DNA of 61,456 nt, taken from assembly GCA_000961805.1 (NCBI GenBank), contig LADV01000318.1, positions 1 to 61,456 of the forward strand, written 5' to 3'. Shown in pieces: positions 17,265 to 26,520 of this stretch. A program made the position numbers and the translations under genes. Source of the stretch: Peptococcaceae bacterium BRH_c23 (GTDB lineage: Bacteria; Bacillota_B; Desulfitobacteriia; Desulfitobacteriales; Desulfitobacteriaceae). Under the pieces are notes generated by a model. It was given only the letters and a program-made list of their open reading frames with translations. It had not been told where the DNA came from and did no database searches. Position 1 is the stretch's first letter, and each line of letters begins with the position of its first letter.

Positions 17265-19004
17265 TTGAATGATAAGCTTAATACCTCAGGTTCTGTCATA
17301 AGATATGGAATAAGACTTAAGTTACTGCTGGGTTTTTTTGTTGTACTCCTACTTACACTACTTGTGGGAGGCGTGGGCTATTACGGTGTCTATAAGATCA
17401 ATCTGGAAGCGGAAGATCTAGGGGAGCATTGGTTGAAAGCAACAAGTTCCTTGGCAAAAGTTGTTGCTAACACAGAAGACACTCGGCGCTATCTTTTAGC
17501 AGGATTTCTGATGCGTGCAGATGAGAAAACGTTTCAAGATAATAAAGCTCAATTCGCAATTATAAAAGTGAAATGGGAGCAAGATTTTGCCGAATATAAT
17601 AACTATGTAACGACGACTGAGGGAATAGCCAAAAGCGAGGCAATGAGGAAATCGTTTGATGAGTACATAGACGATGCCGAGCAAGTTTGGATGTTAACTC
17701 AGTTAGGTCAGGATGTTGAGGCTAGACCCATCTTAACTCAAAAGAGTAAAGAAAGCTTTGACCAACTGCTTAAGGATATGGAAGCTCAGATGGAGTTTAT
17801 GGTTCAAGGAGGGGTCGAAGCTACCCATCATGCACAGACTACTGAAAACTCTGTAATGAGATTGCTTATTATTTTTGTTACGCTTGCCTTGATTGTTGGA
17901 GCAACTTTGGCGATTATGATTGCAAGACATATTAGCCGCCCTCTTGTTTCTGTGACGAAGGTAGCTCAAGCCGTTGCAGCTGGAGACTTGAACATTAAGA
18001 TGCCGAAGATTAGAAATCATGATGAAATCGGCGTTCTCACTCAAGCTGTCAGTGAGATGGTAGATTCACTTCGAGACGTCATTAGGGAAGTACTAACACA
18101 GTCAGAAGGTGTGGCAGCAACCAGTCAAGAATTATCGGCTGCGGCGGAGGAAGCAACTGCTGCCAGTGAACAAATTTCAGATTCTATAGCGCAGCTCGCA
18201 GCAGGTGCCACAGATCAAGCCATGTCTGTGAGAAATACTGGTCTGGTCATCGAACAGTTGTCTGAAAGCGCCCAACAGGTAGCGGTCAATGCAGAGGTTG
18301 TTAATCAAAGTAGTGGAAAGGCAGCCAAAGCGGCTCAGGTGGGGGCTCTTCAGGCAGAAAATGCAGTCCGCAAAATTGAACAGATCCGTGACGTTTCCCT
18401 TCAGACAGCAGAAACCGTTTTTAAATTGGGTGACCAATCCAAAAAGATCGGGCAAATTGTAGATGTCATCAAAGGAATTGCTGATCAGACGAATCTATTG
18501 GCGTTAAATGCAGCGATTGAGGCTGCTCGAGCGGGTGAGAATGGGAGAGGCTTTGCAGTGGTTGCTGAAGAGGTCCGGAAGTTGGCGGAACAGTCATCCC
18601 TTTCAGCAACTCAGATCGCAAGCTTAATCGGTGATATTCAACAAGAGACAGAACGGGCCGTCGGATTGATGGATAAAGGGAAGGAAGAAGTGGACTCTGG
18701 AGTAGAAGCTGTTAATTTGGCGGGAGTATCCTTCCATACTATTGTAGGTGAAATAGATATCGTCGTTGATCAGATTAGGCTGGTAACAGCTGCTGCTCAA
18801 CAAATGGCCAGTGGTGCTGCTCAAACCGTGAAATCCGTAGAGGGGATTGGGGTCATTGCTGAGCAAAGCTCCGCCAGTGCCGAAGAGATTTCTGCTACGT
18901 CAGAGGAACAAGCTGCCACCATGGTTTCGGTGAGTCAATCTGCAGAAGCCTTGGCTAAGCTTGGGGAGAGCCTTAAGAAAGCTGTTGACAAATTTAAAGT
19001 GTAG
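17265..19004 (+). CDS. Methyl-accepting chemotaxis protein
   Basis: 579-aa membrane chemoreceptor: cytoplasmic start, transmembrane helix at about 19-41, a 150-residue extracellular helical-bundle sensor, second helix at about 196-217, HAMP ([20 protein letters not shown]), then a long cytoplasmic coiled-coil with the signalling tip [19 protein letters not shown]. It signals to CheA/CheW, which are not in this window. TTG 17265 is chosen because GGAG lies 10 bases upstream. The ligand is unknown. A terminator follows at 19135. Confidence 0.93.
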   Translation: MNDKLNTSGSVIRYGIRLKLLLGFFVVLLLTLLVGGVGYYGVYKINLEAEDLGEHWLKATSSLAKVVANTEDTRRYLLAGFLMRADEKTFQDNKAQFAIIKVKWEQDFAEYNNYVTTTEGIAKSEAMRKSFDEYIDDAEQVWMLTQLGQDVEARPILTQKSKESFDQLLKDMEAQMEFMVQGGVEATHHAQTTENSVMRLLIIFVTLALIVGATLAIMIARHISRPLVSVTKVAQAVAAGDLNIKMPKIRNHDEIGVLTQAVSEMVDSLRDVIREVLTQSEGVAATSQELSAAAEEATAASEQISDSIAQLAAGATDQAMSVRNTGLVIEQLSESAQQVAVNAEVVNQSSGKAAKAAQVGALQAENAVRKIEQIRDVSLQTAETVFKLGDQSKKIGQIVDVIKGIADQTNLLALNAAIEAARAGENGRGFAVVAEEVRKLAEQSSLSATQIASLIGDIQQETERAVGLMDKGKEEVDSGVEAVNLAGVSFHTIVGEIDIVVDQIRLVTAAAQQMASGAAQTVKSVEGIGVIAEQSSASAEEISATSEEQAATMVSVSQSAEALAKLGESLKKAVDKFKV

Positions 19005-19134
19005 GTTAAGATCACCAATGCCAGCAAAATTATGGTTGGGTAAACCAACAGCGAGGTTTTGATGAACGGCGTTCCAAGACAAGCCGTTGGCTTTTATAAT
19101 CGACTTTGGGTTGATCTTTTATGTTAATCAAAGT

Positions 19135-19167
19135 AATGCCCCAGAGCTTTTAGCTTTGGGGCATTTT
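19135..19167 (+). terminator. Intrinsic terminator after chemoreceptor
   Basis: AATGCCCCA with inner AGCT pairs with AGCT...TGGGGCATT, followed by TTTTTT. The 130 bases between the chemoreceptor stop and this site hold only weak hairpins (GGTTG/CCAAC, AACGGC/GCCGTT), and I see no further element up to 19333. Confidence 0.85.
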
Positions 19168-19333
19168 TTATTTAAAGGAACTTACTTCAGATAAACCCTA
19201 TTTCAACCGATAATCTTAATTGTAACAGGTAGACAAGATTTACGCGAATTCGACATTTAGAGTGTGCGATAATAGAAATTAATAGAGAGTGGTGAGGGGT
19301 TATGGTGTAATATCAACTTGACAGGAGATTTAA

Positions 19334-19708
19334 ATGAACATTCCAGTGATTGTTATGCTCTTGCAAGGAATACCTGAAGGAACTGCAATTACAACTCTTG
19401 CTTTTGTAATTTCTGGAATTCCCCTAAAACTTAATAAGATTCTATTGATCGGGACTGCTTTAACCGTTTGCGCGTATGTAGTGAGACTGTTTCCTATTCC
19501 TTTTGGGCTTCATACTATCTTATTAATGTTTTTATTATTTATAGTTCTAACTATATTAAGTAAGAGGGATATCGGTCTATCCTTTATGGCAAGTTTATTG
19601 AGTTGCTTAGCTCTAATAATATTTGAGACTGCTTGCTTTTCTTTGTTAAAGCCTGTTTTTAGTATAATACCGAAAACTTTATCTACTTACCATGCTGATA
19701 GCGTTTAG
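19334..19708 (+). CDS. agr-linked four-helix membrane protein
   Basis: 124 aa, nearly all hydrophobic, about four helices. The start MNIPVIVMLLQGIPEGTA and the middle RLFPIPFGLHTI recur in the next gene, so the two are tandem paralogues. ATG 19334 has AGGAG upstream. It opens an agr-type cluster (paralogue, agrB, agrD, histidine kinase) on the same strand. It may act as a detached peptide-sensing membrane module like the N-terminal half of AgrC-type kinases; this is an inference, and I know no named function. Confidence 0.7.
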   Translation: MNIPVIVMLLQGIPEGTAITTLAFVISGIPLKLNKILLIGTALTVCAYVVRLFPIPFGLHTILLMFLLFIVLTILSKRDIGLSFMASLLSCLALIIFETACFSLLKPVFSIIPKTLSTYHADSV

Positions 19709-19721
19709 TGGGAGAGGTTGT

Positions 19722-20184
19722 GTGATCTATAAAAATTCCATTTATTGCTTTACTATTACAAGGAATACCTGAAGAAACTGCCTTAGTCACTTTAGCTTAT
19801 GTAATTGCCAAAATACCTTTGAAATGGGAAAGAATTATTTTATTTGGAATTGTTTTAGCATTAATTTCGTATGTAATGAGATTGTTTACCATCCCTTTTG
19901 GAATTCATACCATTATACAAATCATGCTATTGTTTTCAGTTTTAACTTGGATTGGCAAGGGGGATTTTAGTTTGTCCCTTATTGCAAGTTTATTGAGTTT
20001 TTTAGTTTTAGCAATTGTTGAATTTGTTTGCCTATCCTTGCTAATGCCTGTTTTTGGAGTAACCCCTGAAACGTTATTCTCTAACTTAGTAATAAGGATT
20101 GCGATAACAGAACCTCAAGTATTTCTTATGTTTATCTCTGCTTATTTATTAAATAAACTTATACAAAAGAGGCAGTATGAATGA
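19722..20184 (+). pseudogene. Paralogue of agr-linked membrane protein, frameshifted at start
   Basis: The coding similarity to the preceding gene starts at KIPFIALLLQGIPEETA (from 19732) and runs to 20184, about 150 codons. The natural start is GTG 19722 behind GGGAGAGG, but it is out of frame by one base. Removing one A from the run of five A at 19731-19735 would restore M-I-Y-K-I-P-F. The only in-frame alternative is TTG 19819, which would cut away the first two helices. It is a frameshift, a phase-variable A-run, or a sequencing error. The 3' end overlaps agrB by ATGA. Confidence 0.6.
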
Positions 20185-20774
20185 ATTTTACTGAAAATAT
20201 TAGTAATAAACTTACTGAAGTAATAACAAATGAACTAAATTATAACGAAGATAAAAAGGTAATTATTGCATATGCCATAGAAACTGCACTATTATTCGTC
20301 TTAGGCTCATTTTTCTTGATGATTTTAGGATATTATTTTAATGCATTAATGCCGACTGTTATTGCTGCCATTTTCGGTGGCTTATTACGAAAAGTATCAG
20401 GAGGGGCACATTTTGATTCTCCAGTAAAATGTTTGGCCTTTGGTACTATAGTTTATAGTTCTATAGGAGTTTTTGTAAAAAAATATGTCGAATATGACTT
20501 AACTAATGAGTATGTTCTTTTCTTTGTTTTGTTTATTTCTTTATTACTAGTAGCTTTCCTAGCTCCCGTAGACAGTGAATCAAAGCCAATCCATTCTAGT
20601 AGTCTAAAATTCAAACTTAAGATTTCATCAATCGTTTTCGTAATTATTTCATTCATAGTAATTTCTTTTGTCGATAATAAATTAGTAAGTGTTAGTGTAG
20701 TCTTAGGGGTGGTTTACCAAAGCCTAACCTTGCTACCTATTTTTAATAGAAGAGGAGGTGAGTGTAGACTATGA
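20181..20774 (+). CDS. agrB: AgrB-type cysteine membrane peptidase
   Basis: 197-aa polytopic membrane endopeptidase that trims and cyclises the AgrD propeptide. The catalytic pair is visible as His77 and Cys84 in GGAHFDSPVKC, at the same positions as in staphylococcal AgrB. Five to six helices follow the amphipathic N-terminus. ATG 20181 overlaps the upstream stop and its own stop overlaps the agrD start (both ATGA), so translation is coupled. Confidence 0.93.
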   Translation: MNFTENISNKLTEVITNELNYNEDKKVIIAYAIETALLFVLGSFFLMILGYYFNALMPTVIAAIFGGLLRKVSGGAHFDSPVKCLAFGTIVYSSIGVFVKKYVEYDLTNEYVLFFVLFISLLLVAFLAPVDSESKPIHSSSLKFKLKISSIVFVIISFIVISFVDNKLVSVSVVLGVVYQSLTLLPIFNRRGGECRL

Positions 20775-20893
20775 AAAGGTATTTCTTTGCTACAATTGCG
20801 TCCCTACTAATGCTCTTAGCCAGTGCAACCTCCGTTTTTGCGTGTGCTATCTGGGCATATCAACCCAAAACGCCGAAAGCATTGCAAAAGTAA
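20771..20893 (+). CDS. agrD: AgrD-type cyclic autoinducer propeptide
   Basis: 40 aa: a basic amphipathic leader (MKRYFFATIASLLMLLASAT), then SVFACAIWAYQPKTPKALQK. The single cysteine followed by small/aromatic residues and the YQPxxP tail match clostridial cyclic lactone autoinducers. By analogy the signal would be a thiolactone ring of about C-A-I-W-A, released after AgrB cleavage before YQP (inference). It overlaps agrB by 4 bp and is followed by a strong terminator. Confidence 0.92.
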   Translation: MKRYFFATIASLLMLLASATSVFACAIWAYQPKTPKALQK

Positions 20894-20934
20894 TCAGGAA
20901 TTTAGCAGTCGCGTAAACAGTATCTGGTAGTCAA

Positions 20935-20977
20935 CAATATAAAAGCTGGGTTGGATATCCCAGCTTTTATATTGTTT
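20935..20977 (+). terminator. Strong terminator after agrD
   Basis: CAATATAAAAGCTGGG (20935-20950) pairs perfectly over 16 bp with CCCAGCTTTTATATTG (20959-20974), followed by TTT. It separates the agrBD transcript from the downstream kinase gene, which must then have its own promoter or depend on readthrough. Confidence 0.88.
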
Positions 20978-21028
20978 AAGTATTTATAAGCTTTTTTATT
21001 TTAAATATCTTTCGTGGAGGACAATTTG

Positions 21029-22822
21029 ATGGGTTTTAATATTAGAGATATCTTAAAAAAGCAATCTATTATTCAATTGACTTTATTAAAAGTTATATTG
21101 AGTATCCTTGTTTTTCTTATCCTATTTATACTTCTCTATGGACAGAATTTTTGGGAGAAACAAACCCTAAAATTTAATTATGATTTATTATTAAGTGCTT
21201 TAAATGTACAAACGAGAATACAATCTCAGATTTTAACTGTAGAAGAATTTAAAAAAGATAAAAACTTAACGAAGAATGATAAGGCGTTAAAAATAGAAGG
21301 TATTATACAATTTATAATTAATAACAATAAGAATAATGATTATATTATAGGTTACTATGATAATGATTTAGATTTAATAGTTAAAAATCAATATAATAAT
21401 ATTTCATTTGATCAAATTCGTTCTGCAGTATTATCATATGACGAATTTAATAACATATCAAACAGTAATAATGTTAGACTCATTCTACCAATATATGATG
21501 AGGGAAAAATAGTTGGCTCTGTTTGGGCCCATGCGCAGAATGCTGATTTAGTATTAATGTCTTTTAATGAATTGAGTGCAATAGTAATATTAGCTTTAAG
21601 TTTATCAGCACTAATTATAATTTCAATCAGAAAACATATGAAACAGATTGAATCATATTTAGAAAAATTTTGCAACATTATCATTAATAATGATAGCAAA
21701 CATGAAAATATTTTAATCAAACTACCAGAATTAAAACCTGTTCTAAATAAAATCACTGGTTACACAAATGATTTAAAACAGATGAACATAACCTTGGAAT
21801 CATCAAAACTTAACATCATCAAAATTATGGAAGGAATCTCAGACGGTTTTTATGCCTTAGACCGTAACTGGAAGTTTACGTTCGTTAACAAGGAAACAAA
21901 AAAGTTCATTAACGGGAATAACACTGAACTAATCGGAAAAAGTATCTGGGAAGTATTCCCGCAGATTAAAGATTCCCTAACATATCGTAAAATGCAAGAA
22001 GCGATGTCTCAAAATGAATCGGTTCACTGGGAGGCCGGGGGCTTTGCACATCCTGATCAAAACCATGAATATCATGCTTATCCGTATAAGGAAGGAGTAA
22101 CAGTTTTTTTTCGTGATGTTACTGAGCTGAAACGGCAACAGCAAGAGCTGGGAAGATTAGAAAGACTCAATCTTATAGGTCAATTAGCAGCGGGGATTAG
22201 TCATGAGATTAGAAATCCCCTTACTACGGTAAAGGGATTTCTACAGTTAATGGGGTCGAAATCTAAATACGCTCAAGAAAAAGAGTATATGGATTTGATG
22301 ATATCGGAGATTGACCGTGCCAATTCGATCATTACCGATTTTTTATCATTGGCTAAATCGAATAGTGAGAATATTTTATCCGGTAATATTAACGATGTGA
22401 TTAATAAAGTATTTCCGATGCTCCAGGCAGATGCCTTCAATAGCAATAAAGAAGTAGCAACAGATCTAGAACTATTACCTGATATCATGATCAACGAAAA
22501 CGAAATCAAACAGCTCATCCTAAATTTAGTGCGCAATGGGTTGGAGGTTACGAATGAACATGGAAGTGTCATTATTTGTACATATTTTAAGGGAGATAGA
22601 GTTGTCTTAGCTATCAGGGACCAAGGGAATGGCATTCCTATTGAAATACAGGAGAAAATAGGCACTCCATTTTTCACGACTAAAGAAACTGGAACTGGAC
22701 TAGGGCTGGCCATTTCCATGGGAATTGCTCAAAGGCATAATGCGGTCTTTGAGTTTGAAACAGGAAAAAATGGTACGACCTTTTATACACTTTTTCCTAC
22801 CTGTAAATTGATAATAGATTAA
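21029..22822 (+). CDS. PAS-domain sensor histidine kinase
   Basis: 597-aa membrane kinase: transmembrane helix near residues 15-38, an extracellular domain of about 140 residues rich in Asn and Lys, second helix near 180-200, linker, a PAS domain (ISDGFYALDRNWKFTFVN), HisKA with phospho-acceptor His in AAGISHEIRNPL, and a HATPase with NLVRNGLEV, DQGNGIP and GTGLGLAIS. No response regulator is adjacent, so it could feed a Spo0-type phosphorelay or a remote regulator. Its place after agrBD makes it a candidate peptide receptor, though it lacks the six-helix AgrC sensor. ATG 21029 follows GTGGAGG at good spacing. The N-terminal half is unusually AT-rich. It overlaps the convergent helicase by 4 bp. 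Confidence 0.9.
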   Translation: MGFNIRDILKKQSIIQLTLLKVILSILVFLILFILLYGQNFWEKQTLKFNYDLLLSALNVQTRIQSQILTVEEFKKDKNLTKNDKALKIEGIIQFIINNNKNNDYIIGYYDNDLDLIVKNQYNNISFDQIRSAVLSYDEFNNISNSNNVRLILPIYDEGKIVGSVWAHAQNADLVLMSFNELSAIVILALSLSALIIISIRKHMKQIESYLEKFCNIIINNDSKHENILIKLPELKPVLNKITGYTNDLKQMNITLESSKLNIIKIMEGISDGFYALDRNWKFTFVNKETKKFINGNNTELIGKSIWEVFPQIKDSLTYRKMQEAMSQNESVHWEAGGFAHPDQNHEYHAYPYKEGVTVFFRDVTELKRQQQELGRLERLNLIGQLAAGISHEIRNPLTTVKGFLQLMGSKSKYAQEKEYMDLMISEIDRANSIITDFLSLAKSNSENILSGNINDVINKVFPMLQADAFNSNKEVATDLELLPDIMINENEIKQLILNLVRNGLEVTNEHGSVIICTYFKGDRVVLAIRDQGNGIPIEIQEKIGTPFFTTKETGTGLGLAISMGIAQRHNAVFEFETGKNGTTFYTLFPTCKLIID

Positions 22823-25800
22823 TTTAAATCAAAAAGTTCACGGAGTTCCTTTTCCGATAATTTCGAGAGCATGGTTTCTCCCGGTTGGATGACTGAGTCG
22901 ATGAGGGTCTTTTTTTTGGCTTGTAAGGCGTTAATTTTTTCTTCGACCGTTCCCTGAGTAATGAGTTTGATCACCTGTACGGCGCTTGTTTGGCCGATAC
23001 GGTGTGCTCTGTCCGTAGCTTGGTCTTCAACAGCGGGGTTCCACCATGGGTCATAATGAATGACCATATCTGCACCGGTTAGATTTAATCCTGTGCCGCC
23101 TGCTTTGAGAGAAATCAAAAAGACCTTACCTTGCCCATTGTTAAAGGAATTGGCCATTCTTAAACGTTCAGCTGCTTTTGTTATGCCCGAAAGATAGAAG
23201 TATTCGATGCCCTCAGAGATGAGATGTCCTTGAATGATATCCAGCATGGTCGTGAATTGAGAGAAAACTAGAATCCTGTGACCGCTGTCTAAGGCGTCAG
23301 TAAGGATTTCCTCTAAGAGAAGCATCTTGCCGCTCTCACCGGTGTAATTATCGATGAACATTGACGGGTGACAGCAAATCTGCCGGAGCCTAGTTAGTGC
23401 AGCAAGAATTTTCATGTGGCTTTTGTTAAACCCCACTGAGGCAATTTCCTGAGCTATTTGACCTTTCGCTTCCTGCAAATAGGCGAGGTAGAGCTTTTTC
23501 TGTTCTTCTGTCAAGGAAGCACTTAGCTGGGTTTCGATCTTGTCCGGCAGTTCTTTTAAGACATCTTTTTTCAATCGCCTTAGAATGAAAGGGTTAATAT
23601 GTCGACTTAGTTCGGTAAGAATATTTGAGTCTTCCCCTTTAATTATGGGGATTTCAAATTTTTTGCGGAAGTCCTGGTGGGAGAGGAGATAACCAGGCAT
23701 AATAAAATTAAAGAGGGACCAAAGTTCGGAAAGCGAGTTTTCAATGGGCGTCCCGGTAAGTGCAAAATAGCTTTTGGCCTTAATTTGCTGGACAGATTTT
23801 GCGTTCAGAGTTTGTGGGTTTTTGGTGTGTTGGGCTTCATCCAAAAAACAGTAGGAAAAGTCTAATTTAGCAAATTCATCGATGTCCCGCCGAAGTATAG
23901 GATATGAAGTAACGACTAGATCACACTGATCATCTATTTCGGACAATTGCGTCTGTCTTTCCTGGGGATTGCCCTCCACGACAAGGACTCGAAGAGTAGG
24001 GGTGAATTTCTTCGCTTCTTCTTGCCAGTTATAGATCAACGAGGTGGGAGCAATAACCAAAGCAGGGGCAGAGGTGGTCAATTTTGCGGATAGAATGAAG
24101 GCCAGAACTTGCAAAGTCTTACCCAGCCCCATATCGTCGGCGAGGATTCCTCCAAGACCATAGGATGCTAATGTTTTAAGCCATTGAAATCCAGTCTTCT
24201 GGTAGTCTCTTAAGATATGATGCAACTCATCAGGTATTTCAAATTCTCCGTCTTGAGGCTCTAAGATGCTTTGCACTAATTGCTTAAAGGCTTTATTGCG
24301 TTGCACTCCAGGTAAGTTGGCTTGGCGCAGAAAGCTATCTATATACATGGCACGGTACTTAGGCAGATTGAGCAGTTTTTCATTCAGATCTGAGGCTTTA
24401 AGGTCTAAATTTTCAATGAGTTGGGCGACAGCGTTCATCTCCGGCTGATTTAGATCGAGGAAAGATCCATCGCGAAGGCGATGGTATTTTTTCTTTAAAT
24501 GTAGAGAATGAAAGATATCCGATAATTCATTTTGATCGATATCAGTATATTGAAAGGATATTTCCAAGATATCTAAAGTTTCGTCTAAGCGAACTTGGCC
24601 GGAAAACGTCGTAGAGGTGCGGATTTTGAGCCTGAATTGATCCGAATAATAGAGTTCTGCAAGGTCTCTCAGTTGAGGAAGCCAATTGACGGTAAAATCA
24701 AAGATTTTATCATCGTCTTCAAGGTAAATTTTCCCTTTAGATACGATAAAATCGGCGTGTTCCAGAATGTTGAGGATCATTCGTTCCTGATTGACAGAAC
24801 GGATGAGAATAACATCGCTGGCAGCGGACTCGTTACTAGTATCCCGGGTCGCAGAAAATGGATTAATGATGGTCTCTCCATAGTGGAATTCTAAACGAGC
24901 TGTGATGCCCATCTCGTTAGAACGATCAAAATAGATTTTGGCTTGTAAGCTTTCTTGAGTAAATTTATCTTCTAGGACAGGATCAATGATTACGGGACCT
25001 AATTTCCCGATTAAGGGCAGGGCTTCTGAGGCGAAAAGCTCCTTCTGGGCTGCTGGAATCACAATATTGGTCACGGATCCTTGGCGAAGGGCTGACAGGA
25101 GAGGTAAAAGGAGTTCTTTTTGGTTGGGGGAAGCTTGATGGATTTTAGCTTGGTAAACGTAGTAACTCCCATCATCCGTCAGTTGGAGGGGCATTTCTTC
25201 AGTTTCGAGTGTTAATGCCAGATCCTGACCTTGTGATTGGAGGGAAAATTCGATGGGTAGCCCATGCCGAATAATTTGAGTGGGTGTGGGAGGGGGAGCT
25301 TCAAAGCTCCAAGAAAACACTTTATCCCCCAAAGCGTCTAAAAACTTAGTTAAATAATAGCCCGTCAAGGGTAACAATTTTTGATTGAGCACGGTTGTCG
25401 CGTAAAAGGGCCCTTGCATCTCGATTATGGCTGAATGTTGGTCATTCATTTCTTGAAGCATGGCAATTACCCTACGATCTTCCTCTTTGAAAGTTTGTCT
25501 CGTAGGTTCCAGGGTAAATTGCTTACCAAATTCTAGCGAGCGGCCTGATTTAAGCGCAGTAAGAAATTGTCCGATATCTTTTACAACATAGAGTCGCTGC
25601 AGACCTACTCTAAGTTGTAGATGTGTAGAAAGCCGATGGCTGGGCAGGGTTTGGAGTTCCATGTTTAGAGTCAGTTCTTCATAAGGAGTTTCCTGTCGTT
25701 GATTCGCAAAAACAGTGAGAAGCTCATCAACCACGCGGCTTTGAACGACAGGGTCTGTCCAAGCTGACGGTAATTTTTGTTGGGCTGTTTTTAAGACGGC

Positions 25801-26064
25801 GATAACATGTTTGCAGGCTCCTGGATAGTCTTTGAAGGCTGGGCATGTGCAGCGATATGAGCGTACGGAGTTGTCCCTCTCGAAGGCTAGTTGAACAACA
25901 TAGCGTAAACCTCCGATGACAGAAGCGTTTATTAGGCCTTTATCGGGGGAAAAACTGAAATTGTAGACTCTACCAGCCGCGTAATAGGAAAGCCCTTTTT
26001 TATATACACGATCATTATCCGCTAGATCTTGAATTATTTGTTCAGAGAGGTAAAAGCGAGGCAT
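22819..26064 (-). CDS. SWIM zinc-finger SNF2 family helicase
   Basis: 1081-aa DNA-dependent ATPase. A SWIM zinc finger (CTCPAFKDYPGACKH, about residues 54-68) and a long bacterial SNF2-associated region precede the two RecA-like lobes: ILADDMGLGKTLQ (motif I), FLDEAQH (II), ALTGTPIEN (III) and DRAHRIGQT (VI). Such proteins translocate on double-stranded DNA; they occur widely in Firmicutes with no settled role. ATG 26064 is preceded by AAAGGAG. It is convergent with and overlaps the kinase gene by 4 bp. Confidence 0.93.
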   Translation of the reverse strand: MPRFYLSEQIIQDLADNDRVYKKGLSYYAAGRVYNFSFSPDKGLINASVIGGLRYVVQLAFERDNSVRSYRCTCPAFKDYPGACKHVIAVLKTAQQKLPSAWTDPVVQSRVVDELLTVFANQRQETPYEELTLNMELQTLPSHRLSTHLQLRVGLQRLYVVKDIGQFLTALKSGRSLEFGKQFTLEPTRQTFKEEDRRVIAMLQEMNDQHSAIIEMQGPFYATTVLNQKLLPLTGYYLTKFLDALGDKVFSWSFEAPPPTPTQIIRHGLPIEFSLQSQGQDLALTLETEEMPLQLTDDGSYYVYQAKIHQASPNQKELLLPLLSALRQGSVTNIVIPAAQKELFASEALPLIGKLGPVIIDPVLEDKFTQESLQAKIYFDRSNEMGITARLEFHYGETIINPFSATRDTSNESAASDVILIRSVNQERMILNILEHADFIVSKGKIYLEDDDKIFDFTVNWLPQLRDLAELYYSDQFRLKIRTSTTFSGQVRLDETLDILEISFQYTDIDQNELSDIFHSLHLKKKYHRLRDGSFLDLNQPEMNAVAQLIENLDLKASDLNEKLLNLPKYRAMYIDSFLRQANLPGVQRNKAFKQLVQSILEPQDGEFEIPDELHHILRDYQKTGFQWLKTLASYGLGGILADDMGLGKTLQVLAFILSAKLTTSAPALVIAPTSLIYNWQEEAKKFTPTLRVLVVEGNPQERQTQLSEIDDQCDLVVTSYPILRRDIDEFAKLDFSYCFLDEAQHTKNPQTLNAKSVQQIKAKSYFALTGTPIENSLSELWSLFNFIMPGYLLSHQDFRKKFEIPIIKGEDSNILTELSRHINPFILRRLKKDVLKELPDKIETQLSASLTEEQKKLYLAYLQEAKGQIAQEIASVGFNKSHMKILAALTRLRQICCHPSMFIDNYTGESGKMLLLEEILTDALDSGHRILVFSQFTTMLDIIQGHLISEGIEYFYLSGITKAAERLRMANSFNNGQGKVFLISLKAGGTGLNLTGADMVIHYDPWWNPAVEDQATDRAHRIGQTSAVQVIKLITQGTVEEKINALQAKKKTLIDSVIQPGETMLSKLSEKELRELFDLN

Positions 26065-26320
26065 GAATATACTCCTTTGGCAGTAATATTTGCTGAGTTA
26101 GATAGGGGTATCAGTTAAGAATATCATAGTTTGAGTCTACTCGTCTAATTTAGGGGCCAGAGAGTTGATCTGAGTTGTTCTTTGCTCAATTTACTGATGA
26201 TAAATCTAGCGACGGATCGTTGAAAATGATGGAATGAATAATTTAATATTATGATAAGATTGTATTATATTGTATATTATTGTTGTGTGTGATATATTAG
26301 CGAAGGTATATCCTATAGGC

Positions 26321-26339
26321 CTAAAGGCCTGCTTTAGGT
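26321..26339. other. Perfect short hairpin upstream of riboswitch
   Basis: CCTAAAG, loop GCCTG, CTTTAGG, within the AT-rich leader between the helicase gene and the riboswitch. It lies outside the aptamer. It may be part of the promoter region or a small structural element; nothing else is evident from 26065 to 26385. Confidence 0.35.
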
Positions 26340-26385
26340 CATGTTTTCTGTGATGTATTAGGCCATGATCAATTTAATACCTCTG

Positions 26386-26465
26386 CGATAACGGCAAACT
26401 CAGTGAGAACTGAGGGCGCAAAGCCACGGGTCTTAACACATTATGGTGAAGAAAGCCGGATATCG
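26386..26465 (+). promoter_or_regulatory. c-di-GMP-I (GEMM) riboswitch
   Basis: P1 is CGATA/TATCG (26386-26390 with 26461-26465). Inside are the conserved ACGGCAAA, a CTCAG-TGAGAA-CTGAG P2-type stem with a tetraloop-like end, GGCGCAAAGCCACGGGTCT, and the closing AGCCGG, which is the standard c-di-GMP-I layout. About 50 bases downstream a weak CGCC/GGCG hairpin followed by TCTTTTG could be the expression platform. The controlled gene encodes an HD-GYP c-di-GMP phosphodiesterase-type protein, so the enzyme that would remove the messenger is under its control. Confidence 0.92.
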
Positions 26466-26520
26466 AAAAAACTTGTCGCCGTATACTTATTTGGCGTCTT
26501 TTGTTGTATAAGGAGGAAAG

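Noticed and set aside
19011..19100. Possible riboswitch after the chemoreceptor
   Set aside because: Only two short hairpins; none of the conserved c-di-GMP or other aptamer blocks is present and the normal terminator follows.
21029..22822. Calling the kinase AgrC
   Set aside because: It has two helices around an extracellular domain and a PAS domain, not the six-helix AgrC sensor and HPK10-type kinase.
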